Shown here in pieces: positions 8,262 to 19,327 of a stretch of DNA of 64,000 nt. A program made the translations under genes and the position numbers. The DNA lies in assembly GCF_038561965.1 (NCBI RefSeq), contig NZ_CP139348.1:4030001-4094000 (forward strand). The letters run 5' to 3'. The notes below the pieces were generated by a model that was given only the letters and a program-made list of their open reading frames with translations, was not told where the DNA came from and did no database searches. The stretch is from Stutzerimonas stutzeri (lineage in GTDB: Bacteria > Pseudomonadota > Gammaproteobacteria > Pseudomonadales > Pseudomonadaceae). Every line of letters begins with the position of its first letter. Positions within the stretch are counted from its first letter, which is position 1.

Positions 8262-10205
8262 ATGGCCGGCCTGATCCCGCAATCCTTCATTGATGATTTG
8301 CTCAACCGCTCCGACATTGTCGAAGTGGTGGGTTCGCGCATCCAGCTGAAAAAGGCCGGCAAGAACTACAGCGCCCTCTGCCCCTTTCACAAGGAAAAGA
8401 CGCCATCCTTTAGCGTCAGCCCGGACAAGCAGTTCTACTACTGCTTTGGCTGCGGCGCTGGCGGCAACGCGCTCGGCTTCGTCATGGACCACGACCAGCT
8501 GGATTTCCCCCAGGCGGTCGAGGAACTGGCGAAGCGCGCCGGCATGGAAGTCACCTACGAGGACAGCGGGCGCAAGCACAAGCCACGTCAGCCGGTCGAC
8601 TCGCCGCTCTATCCATTGCTCGCCGCGGCCACCGACTACTACCGCCAGGCCCTGAAGAGCCACCCGACCCGCAAATCGGCCGTGGACTACCTCAAGGGTC
8701 GCGGCCTGTCCGGCGTGATCGCCCGTGATTTCAGCCTGGGCTTCGCCCCGCCCGGCTGGGACAACCTGATGAAGCATCTCGGCGGCGATGCGCTGCAGCA
8801 GAAAGCCCTGATCGACGCCGGTCTACTGATCGAGAATGCCGAAAACGGCAAGCGCTACGACCGCTTCCGCGACCGTGTGATGTTCCCCATCCGCGACAGC
8901 CGCGGCAGGGTGATCGCCTTCGGCGGCCGCGTTCTGGGCGACGACAAGCCCAAGTATCTGAACTCGCCAGAAACCCCGGTATTCCACAAAGGCCAAGAGC
9001 TCTACGGCCTCTATGAAGCCCGCCAGGCCAACCGCGACCTCGACGAGATCATGGTGGTCGAGGGCTACATGGATGTCATCGCCCTAGCCCAGCAAGGCTT
9101 GCGCAATGCCGTCGCCACCCTTGGCACTGCAACCAGCGAAGAACACCTCAAGCGACTGTTCCGCATCGTGCCAAGCGTGCTGTTCTGCTTCGACGGCGAC
9201 GCCGCCGGACGCAAGGCCGCCTGGCGGGCACTGGAAGCTACCCTGCCGAACTTGCAGGATGGTCGTCGCGCACGCTTCCTGTTCCTACCGGACGGCGAAG
9301 ACCCGGACACACTTGTCCGCGCCGAGGGCACCGATGCGTTTCGTGCACGCATTCAGCAGCATTCGCAGCCGCTGGCCGATTACTTCTTTCAGCAGCTGAG
9401 CGATGAAGCCGATCCGCGCTCGCTGGAAGGCAAAGCCCATCTTGCTACGCTCGCAGCGCCGCTCATCGAAAAGATCCCCGGCACCAATCTGCGCGCATTG
9501 ATGCGCCAGCGCCTCGCCGAAATCACCGGCCTGAACGGGGAAGCCCTGCAGCACATGGCCACTGCACCTGCGCCGAGCCCCGGCAGCAATACGTCTGAAT
9601 ACGACGACTCGGTGTACTACGAAACCGGCGCACACTACGCCGAAACGGATTACTTCGAGCCCCCCGAAGCCGCGAAACAACAGCGCAGCGGCAAGAAAGA
9701 ATGGAAGAAAGACTGGAAAAAATCCGGGCAGCGACCAGACTTCAAACCTCGCGGACCTCGCATACCAGCCACAGTCGAGCCACCGACTCTGACCACCTTG
9801 CGCACGCTGCTGCATCATCCCGAGCTGGCACAGAAAGTCGAAGATGTCAGTCATTTCGCTGCGGAAGACGATACATACGCGCAATTGCTTGTCGCACTGC
9901 TCGGCACGCTACAAAAGAATCCGAAGCTGCGTAGCCTGCAGCTGATCGCCCGCTGGCATGGAACCGACCAAGGGCGACTTTTACGTGCACTTGCGGAGAA
10001 AGAATGGCTGATCTCTGCCGATAACCTTGAACAGCAGTTTTTCGACACCATTAATAGTCTTGTCGCCCGACAGCGGGAACGCCGACTCGAAAGCTTGCTG
10101 CGCAAGGCTCGCCTGGGTGAACTCAGCGCAGAGGAAAAAGACCAACTGCGTAACCTATTGAGCCGTAACGCAATACCCGCTACACCGACCTCAACTGGCG
10201 CCTGA
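8262..10205 (+). CDS. dnaG: DNA primase (DnaG)
   Basis: 647 residues. Synthesises RNA primers at the replication fork. The N-terminal zinc ribbon has Cys40, His43, Cys61 and Cys64. The Toprim core has EGYMDV starting near Glu267 and DGDAAG starting near Asp311. A basic, low-complexity linker (about 470-500) leads to the C-terminal DnaB-interacting helical domain. It is middle gene of the rpsU-dnaG-rpoD operon; start ATG at 8262. Slightly longer than E. coli DnaG (581), the extra length being mostly the linker. Confidence 0.97.
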   Translation: MAGLIPQSFIDDLLNRSDIVEVVGSRIQLKKAGKNYSALCPFHKEKTPSFSVSPDKQFYYCFGCGAGGNALGFVMDHDQLDFPQAVEELAKRAGMEVTYEDSGRKHKPRQPVDSPLYPLLAAATDYYRQALKSHPTRKSAVDYLKGRGLSGVIARDFSLGFAPPGWDNLMKHLGGDALQQKALIDAGLLIENAENGKRYDRFRDRVMFPIRDSRGRVIAFGGRVLGDDKPKYLNSPETPVFHKGQELYGLYEARQANRDLDEIMVVEGYMDVIALAQQGLRNAVATLGTATSEEHLKRLFRIVPSVLFCFDGDAAGRKAAWRALEATLPNLQDGRRARFLFLPDGEDPDTLVRAEGTDAFRARIQQHSQPLADYFFQQLSDEADPRSLEGKAHLATLAAPLIEKIPGTNLRALMRQRLAEITGLNGEALQHMATAPAPSPGSNTSEYDDSVYYETGAHYAETDYFEPPEAAKQQRSGKKEWKKDWKKSGQRPDFKPRGPRIPATVEPPTLTTLRTLLHHPELAQKVEDVSHFAAEDDTYAQLLVALLGTLQKNPKLRSLQLIARWHGTDQGRLLRALAEKEWLISADNLEQQFFDTINSLVARQRERRLESLLRKARLGELSAEEKDQLRNLLSRNAIPATPTSTGA

Positions 10206-10225
10206 GGTCCTTGCTCGGCTATAAT
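10195..10225 (+). promoter_or_regulatory. Candidate internal promoter for rpoD
   Basis: A perfect TATAAT at 10220-10225, 47 bases before the rpoD ATG, preceded at about the right distance by a weak -35 (CTGGCG, 10195-10200). Extra promoters upstream of rpoD are known in the enteric operon; here it is inferred from sequence only. Confidence 0.45.
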
Positions 10226-10272
10226 GCTCAGCTTGTTTTCAGCCCGCCAGAACCTTCAGTGGATAGGGTTAT

Positions 10273-12126
<1,854 letters not shown>

Positions 12127-12134
12127 GACCAGAA

Positions 12135-12160
12135 CCCCCGGCATGCCGGGGGTTTCTTTT
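12135..12160 (+). terminator. rpoD terminator
   Basis: CCCCCGGCATGCCGGGGG forms an almost loop-less self-complementary stem followed by TTTCTTTT, nine bases after the rpoD stop. It also faces the end of the minus-strand glycan operon but lacks a T-run in that direction. Confidence 0.9.
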
Positions 12161-12169
12161 GCTAGCGCT

Positions 12170-13291
12170 TTATCCTCGAGAATCGCGCGTTAAATTGCGA
12201 TACAGCGTCATGTATCGCTCGGCCATCAGCTGCGCAGTGAATAGCTGCCAGTATCGCTGCTCCGCACGCTTCCCCATCCGAGCCGCCTCCGCCTCATCTC
12301 CCCAAAGCTGCTGCATAGCTACGCGCAGCGCCTTTGCATCGTCTGGCGGCACTACCAACCCCGTTTCTCGATCGACATTGATAAAGGTTGTTCCCGTGCC
12401 AATCTCGCTGGAAATCATCGGCTTGCCATACATGGCCCCCTCAAGCAGCGAAATGCCAAAAGCCTCCGACCGCAGGTGCGACGGGAACACAATGGCATAG
12501 CTCAGCTGCAGCAAGGCGACCTTGTCTTCGTCGGGCAAGTAACCAAGAAAATGAATGTTCGTGAGCCCCAGCCGAGTCGCTTGCGCTTTTAGCTCAAGCT
12601 CAATGGGCCCAGCGCCTACGATGGCGATAGGAAAGCCTGTTTCCTGCGCCGCCTCCAGCAGGATGTGCAACCCCTTGTAATAACGAATGACCCCTACGAA
12701 CAAAAAGAACTTCGGCCCGAAACGACTTCGCCACAAACGTAATCGCTCCATACACGGCTGCGGATAATTCGCCTTTTCAAGGCCAATCGGAATGATGCTG
12801 ACCTTACTTCGATACCTGCCCAGAACGTCACTGGTCGCCACATAGTTGGGCGAGGTCGCGACGATATGGTGCATGTCCGCAAGAAAGCGCCTTTCGAGAG
12901 GGCGGTACAGTTTGAGCAGGTGCTTCTGACGGATGATGTCCGAATGGTAGGTCACCAGGGTCGGCTTGCGCGTCCGCGCCATGAAATGCACCAGATCCAT
13001 GAACGGCCAAGGGAAGTGGTAGTGAATGAGGTCGACCTGGCCTGCCAACCTGCGGAAGATCGGGAGAACGGGAGCCGAGAATCCGGTCGATGCGACCTCG
13101 AAATCCAACCTCGCACGGTGCAATCGGTAGCCGTTCATATCGACCGGTTGCTCGCTTGGGTTTCGGGACAATGACAAAACATCGGTAGTCACCCCCAGCT
13201 TGGCCGTCCCCCTGGCGATTTGATCGATGACCTGCTCGATACCCCCCATGCTGTCCGGTAGGGCGGTTTTGTAGAAATGCAGTACACGCAT
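12170..13291 (-). CDS. Family 4 glycosyltransferase (WbpZ-like)
   Basis: 373 residues. GT-B fold, GT4 type: a Gly-rich acceptor start (MRVLHFYKT...GGIEQVI) and a C-terminal donor half with GVIRYYKGL, FLGYLPDEDK and the E-x7-E type segment SEAFGISLLEGAMYGKP. It resembles the A-band rhamnan transferase WbpZ as I remember it, which suggests a D-rhamnose or mannose donor (GDP-sugar), but substrate cannot be read from sequence. ATG 13291 is chosen over an upstream in-frame start because the conserved MRVLHFYKT begins there. Last gene of an eight-gene minus-strand operon; 10 bases after its neighbour. Confidence 0.88.
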   Translation of the reverse strand: MRVLHFYKTALPDSMGGIEQVIDQIARGTAKLGVTTDVLSLSRNPSEQPVDMNGYRLHRARLDFEVASTGFSAPVLPIFRRLAGQVDLIHYHFPWPFMDLVHFMARTRKPTLVTYHSDIIRQKHLLKLYRPLERRFLADMHHIVATSPNYVATSDVLGRYRSKVSIIPIGLEKANYPQPCMERLRLWRSRFGPKFFLFVGVIRYYKGLHILLEAAQETGFPIAIVGAGPIELELKAQATRLGLTNIHFLGYLPDEDKVALLQLSYAIVFPSHLRSEAFGISLLEGAMYGKPMISSEIGTGTTFINVDRETGLVVPPDDAKALRVAMQQLWGDEAEAARMGKRAEQRYWQLFTAQLMAERYMTLYRNLTRDSRG

Positions 13292-13301
13292 ACTGAGGCA
13301 C

Positions 13302-14387
13302 CTACCGGACAATGGCGTCGAAGGTTGAGATAAAGCGACTCAACGAAAAGTCGTTCGCGCGATGCTCACAAGCCGGGCGCATTGCGAGCGCCACGCTGCC
13401 GGACAAGTGCTTTACAGCATCGGCGATGGCTTCCGGCGAGGGATCGGAATCGAGGAGCAAACCGGTGGCGCCATGAATGACGCTTTCCCGCAGGCCACCC
13501 TCATTCACCGCAACGATCGGCTTGCCTGCCGCCATAGCCTCGACGGCTGACATGCCGAAATCCTCGTCTTTGGGCACGTATAGAGCAGCGATGGCATGGC
13601 CCACCCAGTGCGCCAGCTCGGCCTCACCCAGCCAACCCACGAAGCGGATATTGCGAGCATCGCCTGCGAGCGCTTTCAGGGCCCCCAGCTGTGAGCCGCC
13701 AGATGCCACTACCAAGTGCTTGTCTGGCATGTTCAGGAACGCCTGGACGATGCGGTCTATGCGCTTGTTGGGCTCGAGCCGTCCGAGCGAGATGTAATAG
13801 TCACCTTGCCCGAGATAACGGAAATGTTGGGTGTCGATTGGTGGATAGACGACTCGGGCATCGATGCCCGTTTGCAGAAACAGACGCTCCCGAACATGCG
13901 CTGAATTGACTAACACATCGTCCATGGCACGGATGGCCGTGAGGTAGGCCGAGCGATAACGCGAGATCGCCAGACGCAGGCACTGCCGCAACGAAGCGGG
14001 AGCTCGTTGAAGATAGGTCTCCATCAAGTCGAACGCGAAGCGCGGCGGAGTATGACAGTAGTAGATCCGCCTTCCATGCGGTTGTCCCAGCACTGCTAGC
14101 GGAGCATACAGTCCGCTGTATATCACGCACTCGGCGTTGCCCAGCCACGAATGACCCCATCCAAACGCGGCCAACGCGCGCGGAATGCGGGGCAACACTC
14201 GCAGCGCCGGACTGCCGATAACCCACGGCTGCATGATCGACCGCTCGCCCGTCTCGAGAAACCCTGGATATATCCCGGAAACGCCTAAAGAGAATCCGTC
14301 CAGACCGTTCGCCAGAGAGATGACCAGACGCTCCGCTCCTCCGCTGACCTGCAGATAGTCGTGCAGCACCCATCTCGTTGGCGTCAT
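13302..14387 (-). CDS. Family 4 glycosyltransferase (WbpY/WbaZ-like)
   Basis: 361 residues. GT4 type transferase starting VLHDYLQVSGGAERL. The middle has YYCHTPPRFAFD, a pattern shared with mannosyl/rhamnosyl transferases of O-antigen loci. The donor half has GRLEPNKRID and EDFGMSAVEAMAAGKPIVA. Overlaps the preceding gene by four bases (ATGA). The pairing with the WbpZ-like gene suggests that the last two sugars or a repeat backbone use the same kind of donor; this is inference. Confidence 0.87.
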   Translation of the reverse strand: MTPTRWVLHDYLQVSGGAERLVISLANGLDGFSLGVSGIYPGFLETGERSIMQPWVIGSPALRVLPRIPRALAAFGWGHSWLGNAECVIYSGLYAPLAVLGQPHGRRIYYCHTPPRFAFDLMETYLQRAPASLRQCLRLAISRYRSAYLTAIRAMDDVLVNSAHVRERLFLQTGIDARVVYPPIDTQHFRYLGQGDYYISLGRLEPNKRIDRIVQAFLNMPDKHLVVASGGSQLGALKALAGDARNIRFVGWLGEAELAHWVGHAIAALYVPKDEDFGMSAVEAMAAGKPIVAVNEGGLRESVIHGATGLLLDSDPSPEAIADAVKHLSGSVALAMRPACEHRANDFSLSRFISTFDAIVR

Positions 14388-15490
14388 GGGCAGTCACCCC
14401 CAACAAGGCGATCCAGCAAAAGCAGCGTAACCAGACGCGCTTCGTAGGTTTGCGCCGCCCTGGCATGGCCTGCCTCACCAAGACGACGACACAAATGCGG
14501 AGAGGTAACGATGCGCGCTAGGGCCTCGGCCAGCGCGCGAGTGTCGCCTGGAGGCACCAGCAACCCGTCTACTTCATGAGTGATCAGCCGCGCCGGCGCA
14601 CCAGCGGCATACGCGACCACGGGCTTTCGATGCGCCCAAGCCTCGATCACGGCCCTACCGAAGGCCTCAGGGCCACCGGAGTGCGGTACCGATGCCACCA
14701 CTACTGCGCAGCAGGTCCGCAGGAGCGGCGAAGGATCGGGCACATAATCGACAAATCTATAGCTGCCACTGAGGCCGACCCGGTCAACCAGCTTCATCAG
14801 CCGCTCCCATAGCGCTGGATCCGTTCTCATACCGCAGGAGATCAACGAGACTGGTCGGCGCTGTGCATGCAGGTACTGCAGCGCAACTGCCAGCTCTACA
14901 TGTCCCTTCCAGGGGTTCACGGTGGCGAGGTGTAGGATCGGTCCCCCGTACGAAACGTTTCCATCCTCCATCTCTACCATGTCCGGCACGACGGTCCAGG
15001 GCGATGCCCCGAACGGCTGCAGGTGGAAGGGGCTGAGGTAGCCCAGCCGCTCAGCCACCACGGCATCCGGCACCAGAACACGCACGCCGTGCAAGCGTTT
15101 GAAGATGAAGTCGATGTCTTCCCACAGAAAGTCGCGCACGTAGAGGTGGCAGCGGGCACCCAGAGAGGTCACGAACCTGGCAGCCATAGCCGCGATCAAT
15201 GCGGATGCCTGGGTATTGAGCAGCAATGCGTGCGGGCGGTAGCGCAGACACTCCGCAACCAGACGCAGTGCGCTTAGCCGTCTGTCCGTGCGTGTCTCCC
15301 CCCCTGGTACTCGGATCACTGTTACGTTGCTGGGCAAGGTGCCCGGCCGAGTGAGCTGTTCCAGATGAATTGAATTCGCTACAAAAATCCGGACATAGAT
15401 ATCGGCCGGAACGTGTCGAGCGATGATCTCGACACTGCGCTCCGCGCCGCCGTAGCCCGACGCAATAGATAGGATAAACAGCGTTTTCAT
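14384..15490 (-). CDS. Family 4 glycosyltransferase
   Basis: 368 residues. Starts MKTLFILSIASGYGGAERSVEII, a typical GT4 acceptor-side loop. The C-terminal half carries LATVNPWKGH and GGPEAFGRAVIEAWAHRKPVVAY. An in-frame start eight codons upstream exists, but ATG 15490 overlaps the previous stop by four bases, as in its neighbours. Acceptor and donor unknown. Confidence 0.86.
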   Translation of the reverse strand: MKTLFILSIASGYGGAERSVEIIARHVPADIYVRIFVANSIHLEQLTRPGTLPSNVTVIRVPGGETRTDRRLSALRLVAECLRYRPHALLLNTQASALIAAMAARFVTSLGARCHLYVRDFLWEDIDFIFKRLHGVRVLVPDAVVAERLGYLSPFHLQPFGASPWTVVPDMVEMEDGNVSYGGPILHLATVNPWKGHVELAVALQYLHAQRRPVSLISCGMRTDPALWERLMKLVDRVGLSGSYRFVDYVPDPSPLLRTCCAVVVASVPHSGGPEAFGRAVIEAWAHRKPVVAYAAGAPARLITHEVDGLLVPPGDTRALAEALARIVTSPHLCRRLGEAGHARAAQTYEARLVTLLLLDRLVGGDCP

Positions 15491-16683
15491 GGGGTGCGGT
15501 ACTGCTCCCAGCAACGCGCCCAGCCTGCTGCGGCAATGCGTTCGGCGGCCTCAGGGTGGCTGCCCAGATGCAGGACCGCCGAGGCAAATTCATCTGCTGT
15601 TTCGGCCAGCAGGAAGTGCTCACCCGACGTTAACTTCAGTCCTCGCACGCCATGGCGGCTGGATACCACTGGACGACGGTGCGCAAGCCCTTCCAATGTC
15701 TTGAACTTGGTACCGCCGCCGGATCGCAAAGGGACTAGCACGACGTGAGTCGCGGCATAGCAGGCCGCGAGATCCTGCACATCGGGCAAAAATTCCACAT
15801 GGGGCGTGGTCTGCAGCAACCGCGTGAGAACGGGAGACGCATGCCGGCCTACGATGCGCAGCCGCCATGGCCGTTCCAATCTTGCAGCCAGTTCGGGCAC
15901 TAGCTCCTGCACCAGTACACGTGCCGCCTCTGCGTTAGGGGGATAATTCAGGGTGCCGACGAACAACAGGCCGAGTTCACCCCCCGCAGGCACTGGTGGA
16001 TGCACGTCCGACACGGCAATGCGGTTGGCCCGGCATTCGACGGTCGCTGTCGCGGTGTTGCTCATGCGGCGGCAGTCCTCTTCTGCCGCCAGGTAAAGAG
16101 TCCGGTAGCGGTGTTTGAGGGTGCGTTCGACCACTCGGTATTGCAGCGCAACGGAGAGACCGCAGACCGACTCACGATAATGTCCGATTCGCCAGGCCGC
16201 ACCAGCAACGCTCAGGCGGGTGCTTGATTCAAGGTCGTCCAGATCGAGATCGATGGCTGCAGCGGGAAAACGCCGAGATAGAACCTCGCCAATTTCGTGC
16301 AGGTAAAGTCTGAAGACGACGATGCGCCGAACCGGTTCCTCGGCCAGGTGGGATACCAAGAAGTCCAACGCCGTCACTGAGGTCGGTTGCTGCCAGTCCG
16401 TCACAAGGCGCCGGGAATAACGGGCAAGAAACGGCAGCCAAAGCCCCACCAATCGATATACCCCCCTCGTGGGTGCCGTGGCTGACCGCAGCGGCCAGAT
16501 TCGCTCGGCAGGGTAGTCGAGAGGAATCGGCGGCCAATCGGCGTCTGCACCCGGCACGATCAGATGGACCCGATATTCGCGAGCGAGCGCCTGCAACCAG
16601 TCCCAGGCGCGCAGTGCACGTCCAGAGCCGCCTGGCAGTGGCAGAACGGGCGAAATAAAAATGGCGACGGGCTTCTCGTTCAT
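15487..16683 (-). CDS. Glycosyltransferase (GT4-like)
   Basis: 398 residues. The N-terminal half is divergent (SPVLPLPGGSGRALRAWDWLQ). The C-terminal half is a clear Glycos_transf_1-type donor domain: LLFVGTLNYPPN, HVVLVPLRSGGGTKFKTLEG and RRPVVSSRHGVRGL. This layout resembles transferases annotated as sugar transferase of PEP-CTERM or colanic-type loci. Four-base overlaps with both neighbours. Substrate unknown. Confidence 0.82.
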   Translation of the reverse strand: MNEKPVAIFISPVLPLPGGSGRALRAWDWLQALAREYRVHLIVPGADADWPPIPLDYPAERIWPLRSATAPTRGVYRLVGLWLPFLARYSRRLVTDWQQPTSVTALDFLVSHLAEEPVRRIVVFRLYLHEIGEVLSRRFPAAAIDLDLDDLESSTRLSVAGAAWRIGHYRESVCGLSVALQYRVVERTLKHRYRTLYLAAEEDCRRMSNTATATVECRANRIAVSDVHPPVPAGGELGLLFVGTLNYPPNAEAARVLVQELVPELAARLERPWRLRIVGRHASPVLTRLLQTTPHVEFLPDVQDLAACYAATHVVLVPLRSGGGTKFKTLEGLAHRRPVVSSRHGVRGLKLTSGEHFLLAETADEFASAVLHLGSHPEAAERIAAAGWARCWEQYRTP

Positions 16684-18410
16684 GGCGATGGCGTCACGAC
16701 CTCCCCCAATGTGCCGTCCCGCAGGCGCAGCACCTGGTCAGCGAAGCGCAGATTGCCGCTGCGATGGGTGATGTACACAACGCTCATGCCCGGACGTTCG
16801 CGACGCAGGCTGGACAGCAAACGGGTTTCGCTTGTCTCGTCGATCCCTGATGTGGCTTCGTCCAGCAACAGCAGATCAGGTTCCCGGTAAAGCGCTCGAG
16901 CCAATGCCAGCCGCTGCCGCTCGCCGCCGGAGAGCCGCGCTCCGTCCGCGCCAACCTGCGCATCGCGCCCGCCCGGCAATCGGCCGACCACCTCGCTCAG
17001 GCAGGCCAGCGTCAGCGCAGCGTCGACACGGGCAATGTCGCCAGCGTCGAAGCCGAACACGACGTTCTGCATGACGCTGCCATCTAGCAGAGCGACATGC
17101 TGAGGCAGGTAAGCGATGCCCGGTGGCCGAGCAAGGGACCAGGCGTGACGTACCGCTCCGGCTTGCGGTGTATGGATGCCACAGAGCAGCTCCATCAGGG
17201 TGCTCTTGCCGCTCCCAGACGGTCCAACAATGGCCAACCAGGACGGATGAGCAATGTTCAGGCTTGCATCAACCAGCACCGGCGGCAGGTGCGGCGCATG
17301 GCGAAAGGTCACGCAATCCAGGCTAAAGCAGGACGTATCGGCTGGGTGCGAGACAACCCCCACCTGCTCTGTGCGCCCCGCTGTCGTCCGCTCAAGCTCA
17401 TTCAGCACCAGCTCGATGTTGTACCCGGCGCCGTACAGCCCGGTTCGCGTGCTGAGCAGGTTCATCATCGCCGGCAACATAGCCCGGGCCACCACGGCAT
17501 AGAAGATCAGCTGCGGCAGCAGATCGGCCAAGGGCAACTGCAGCAGCATCCATACAGATACCGTCAGCAACAAAATGCTGAGTACGACGAAATCCAATAC
17601 CAGCCGAGGCAAGGCAGGATAGAAATTCAGTTTCACATTGGCGCCAGCCATGTCATCCAGCGCACGGTTGATGTGCTGGAGAAAGAACCTCTCCAGCCGG
17701 TAAACGCGGACCTCCCTAAACGACGCGAAGGCCTCTGCCATGCCAACGTTCCAGCGTTGCAACGCACTCTCCCGGTTATGCGCCGCCTGCTTCTGGGCAT
17801 GCCCCAGCAAGCCCTGGGTCAAGGCATTCAGGATCAGGAAGAGAACGGCCAGGAGAATCGAAACCAGTGGGTACTGCCACAGCATCAGGCCACTTAGAAA
17901 CAGCAACATCAACGCGGAAGAAATCATCACCACGCACAGATGGCTTACGTAGGCGGCATCTACAGCAGTGGTCGCGCAGCGGCGAAAGTAGTGAGTGCGG
18001 CTCTCGCTGCGAAACCCCAGCCAATCCAGATGCAGGTAACCATCGAGCAGGCGATTGACCGTATCGTGCTGAACCTGCTGGTTGAAACGAGCGCCAATCC
18101 AGTTGAGCAATATCTGCGAGGCCAGCTTGGCCAGGATCAGTAAGAACAAACCGAAACTCAGTGCCGGTATTGTCGACCACCCCATGCGGGCGATGACCGT
18201 CTCCACCACCACCGGGCACCTATCGTTGAGGCAGCTCACATAAGGAATGATACTCGCGGCGACCAGCATCTCGAGCAGCGACAAACCGCAGGCGCAAAGC
18301 GACACGAGCAGGAGCTGACGTTTATGCCGCGGTGACAGGAAGCGTGACAGGGCGCCGACGAGCTGCCGAAGTTTCCACTCGCTGTTGCTGCCCTTGCTCA
18401 GCGCACTCAT
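16680..18410 (-). CDS. ABC exporter half-transporter (PglK/MsbA-like)
   Basis: 576 residues. About five or six membrane helices in the first 330 residues, then one nucleotide-binding domain: Walker A GPSGSGKS at 396-403, signature LSGGERQR at 493-500, Walker B LLLLDEAT at 513-520 and a terminal H-loop (YITHRSG). The fused half-transporter layout and length resemble lipid or lipid-linked oligosaccharide flippases such as PglK and MsbA. It does not look like the two-gene Wzm/Wzt exporters. Set in the middle of seven glycosyltransferase genes, it most likely flips the finished lipid-linked glycan. ATG 18410 overlaps the preceding stop (ATGA); an in-frame start 23 codons further up is less likely. 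Confidence 0.85.
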   Translation of the reverse strand: MSALSKGSNSEWKLRQLVGALSRFLSPRHKRQLLLVSLCACGLSLLEMLVAASIIPYVSCLNDRCPVVVETVIARMGWSTIPALSFGLFLLILAKLASQILLNWIGARFNQQVQHDTVNRLLDGYLHLDWLGFRSESRTHYFRRCATTAVDAAYVSHLCVVMISSALMLLFLSGLMLWQYPLVSILLAVLFLILNALTQGLLGHAQKQAAHNRESALQRWNVGMAEAFASFREVRVYRLERFFLQHINRALDDMAGANVKLNFYPALPRLVLDFVVLSILLLTVSVWMLLQLPLADLLPQLIFYAVVARAMLPAMMNLLSTRTGLYGAGYNIELVLNELERTTAGRTEQVGVVSHPADTSCFSLDCVTFRHAPHLPPVLVDASLNIAHPSWLAIVGPSGSGKSTLMELLCGIHTPQAGAVRHAWSLARPPGIAYLPQHVALLDGSVMQNVVFGFDAGDIARVDAALTLACLSEVVGRLPGGRDAQVGADGARLSGGERQRLALARALYREPDLLLLDEATSGIDETSETRLLSSLRRERPGMSVVYITHRSGNLRFADQVLRLRDGTLGEVVTPSP

Positions 18411-19327
18411 CGGCCATCCAGCAGCGCGCGCACCGCGTGCCGCGGATGGCGCAGCATCGACATTGCGTATTGTCGGCAATAGGCCGCGCGACTGACCGCG
18501 ACATCCTCTGGCAGGAAGCGACGGGCGTGGCGGGCATAGGTGCTGTTGGCAAACGCCACGTAATCAACCGTAAGCAGCCCCGCGTGGAAATGGCTGAAGT
18601 CCAGCCGTTTTTCGGCGAACCATAGATGATTCCACAGATGCAGACTGTAGGCCCGGTCCGGCAGCACTACGTCGCGCAGCAGGAGATCGTCGATCCCGCG
18701 CGGGGTCCAGTCGAGGGCATAGAACGCACTGGGCGGCTGGATATCCACCAGATCTGGAAAGGCCTTGCTCAGCTGATATGGAAGGAGCGTCGAATGGTTG
18801 CTCCAACTGCCATCGAAGGCTTCCTCCATGCCATCCAACCAGCGACGGCAGAACGCTGCACCACGAGCGGAGGCGATCCAGGCGTTGCACAGCGAGCGGC
18901 CATCCGCCGCCGCTGCGGGCGCCTTCTCTTCGCCGAGAATGAACTGACGCGAATGCCAGGATGAGGGGAACGGTCGCAGGAAGAGCGTATCGATATCTGC
19001 ATAGATGCCTCCCTCTTCTAGCAGGATGCGCAGCCGAGCAAAATCTGCCAGATGCGCATAGCGAAACGCAGCGATCTGCGGATCGTCGTAGCGGTATGCC
19101 GCGACGAAACCTTCCGGATCTATCCTGCGCAGCCGCAGTTTCGGTTTGATCCGCTCCCACCATTCGCCATGGGGTTCATGGTGGTAATGAAAATGCACCT
19201 CGTCAGGCCGGTTCACCTCAATGCAGGACGCCAGGCACAAGTAATACATCAAGTGAAACGGTTCGCTTTGCTCCCGCAGGCCAAAGACGAAATGAAACAC
19301 GTTGGGAATGGTCGGTGCCGATGTCAT
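18407..19327 (-). CDS. DXD-type glycosyltransferase (GT32-like)
   Basis: 306 residues. IPNVFHFVFG start and LEEGGIYADIDTLFL at about 104-117, where Asp111 and Asp113 form the DXD metal/nucleotide-sugar site of the Gly_transf_sug family. Later segments (WNHLW near 235) fit GT32 enzymes of capsule and O-antigen loci. Four-base overlaps at both ends keep it in the operon. Sugar unknown. Confidence 0.83.
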   Translation of the reverse strand: MTSAPTIPNVFHFVFGLREQSEPFHLMYYLCLASCIEVNRPDEVHFHYHHEPHGEWWERIKPKLRLRRIDPEGFVAAYRYDDPQIAAFRYAHLADFARLRILLEEGGIYADIDTLFLRPFPSSWHSRQFILGEEKAPAAAADGRSLCNAWIASARGAAFCRRWLDGMEEAFDGSWSNHSTLLPYQLSKAFPDLVDIQPPSAFYALDWTPRGIDDLLLRDVVLPDRAYSLHLWNHLWFAEKRLDFSHFHAGLLTVDYVAFANSTYARHARRFLPEDVAVSRAAYCRQYAMSMLRHPRHAVRALLDGR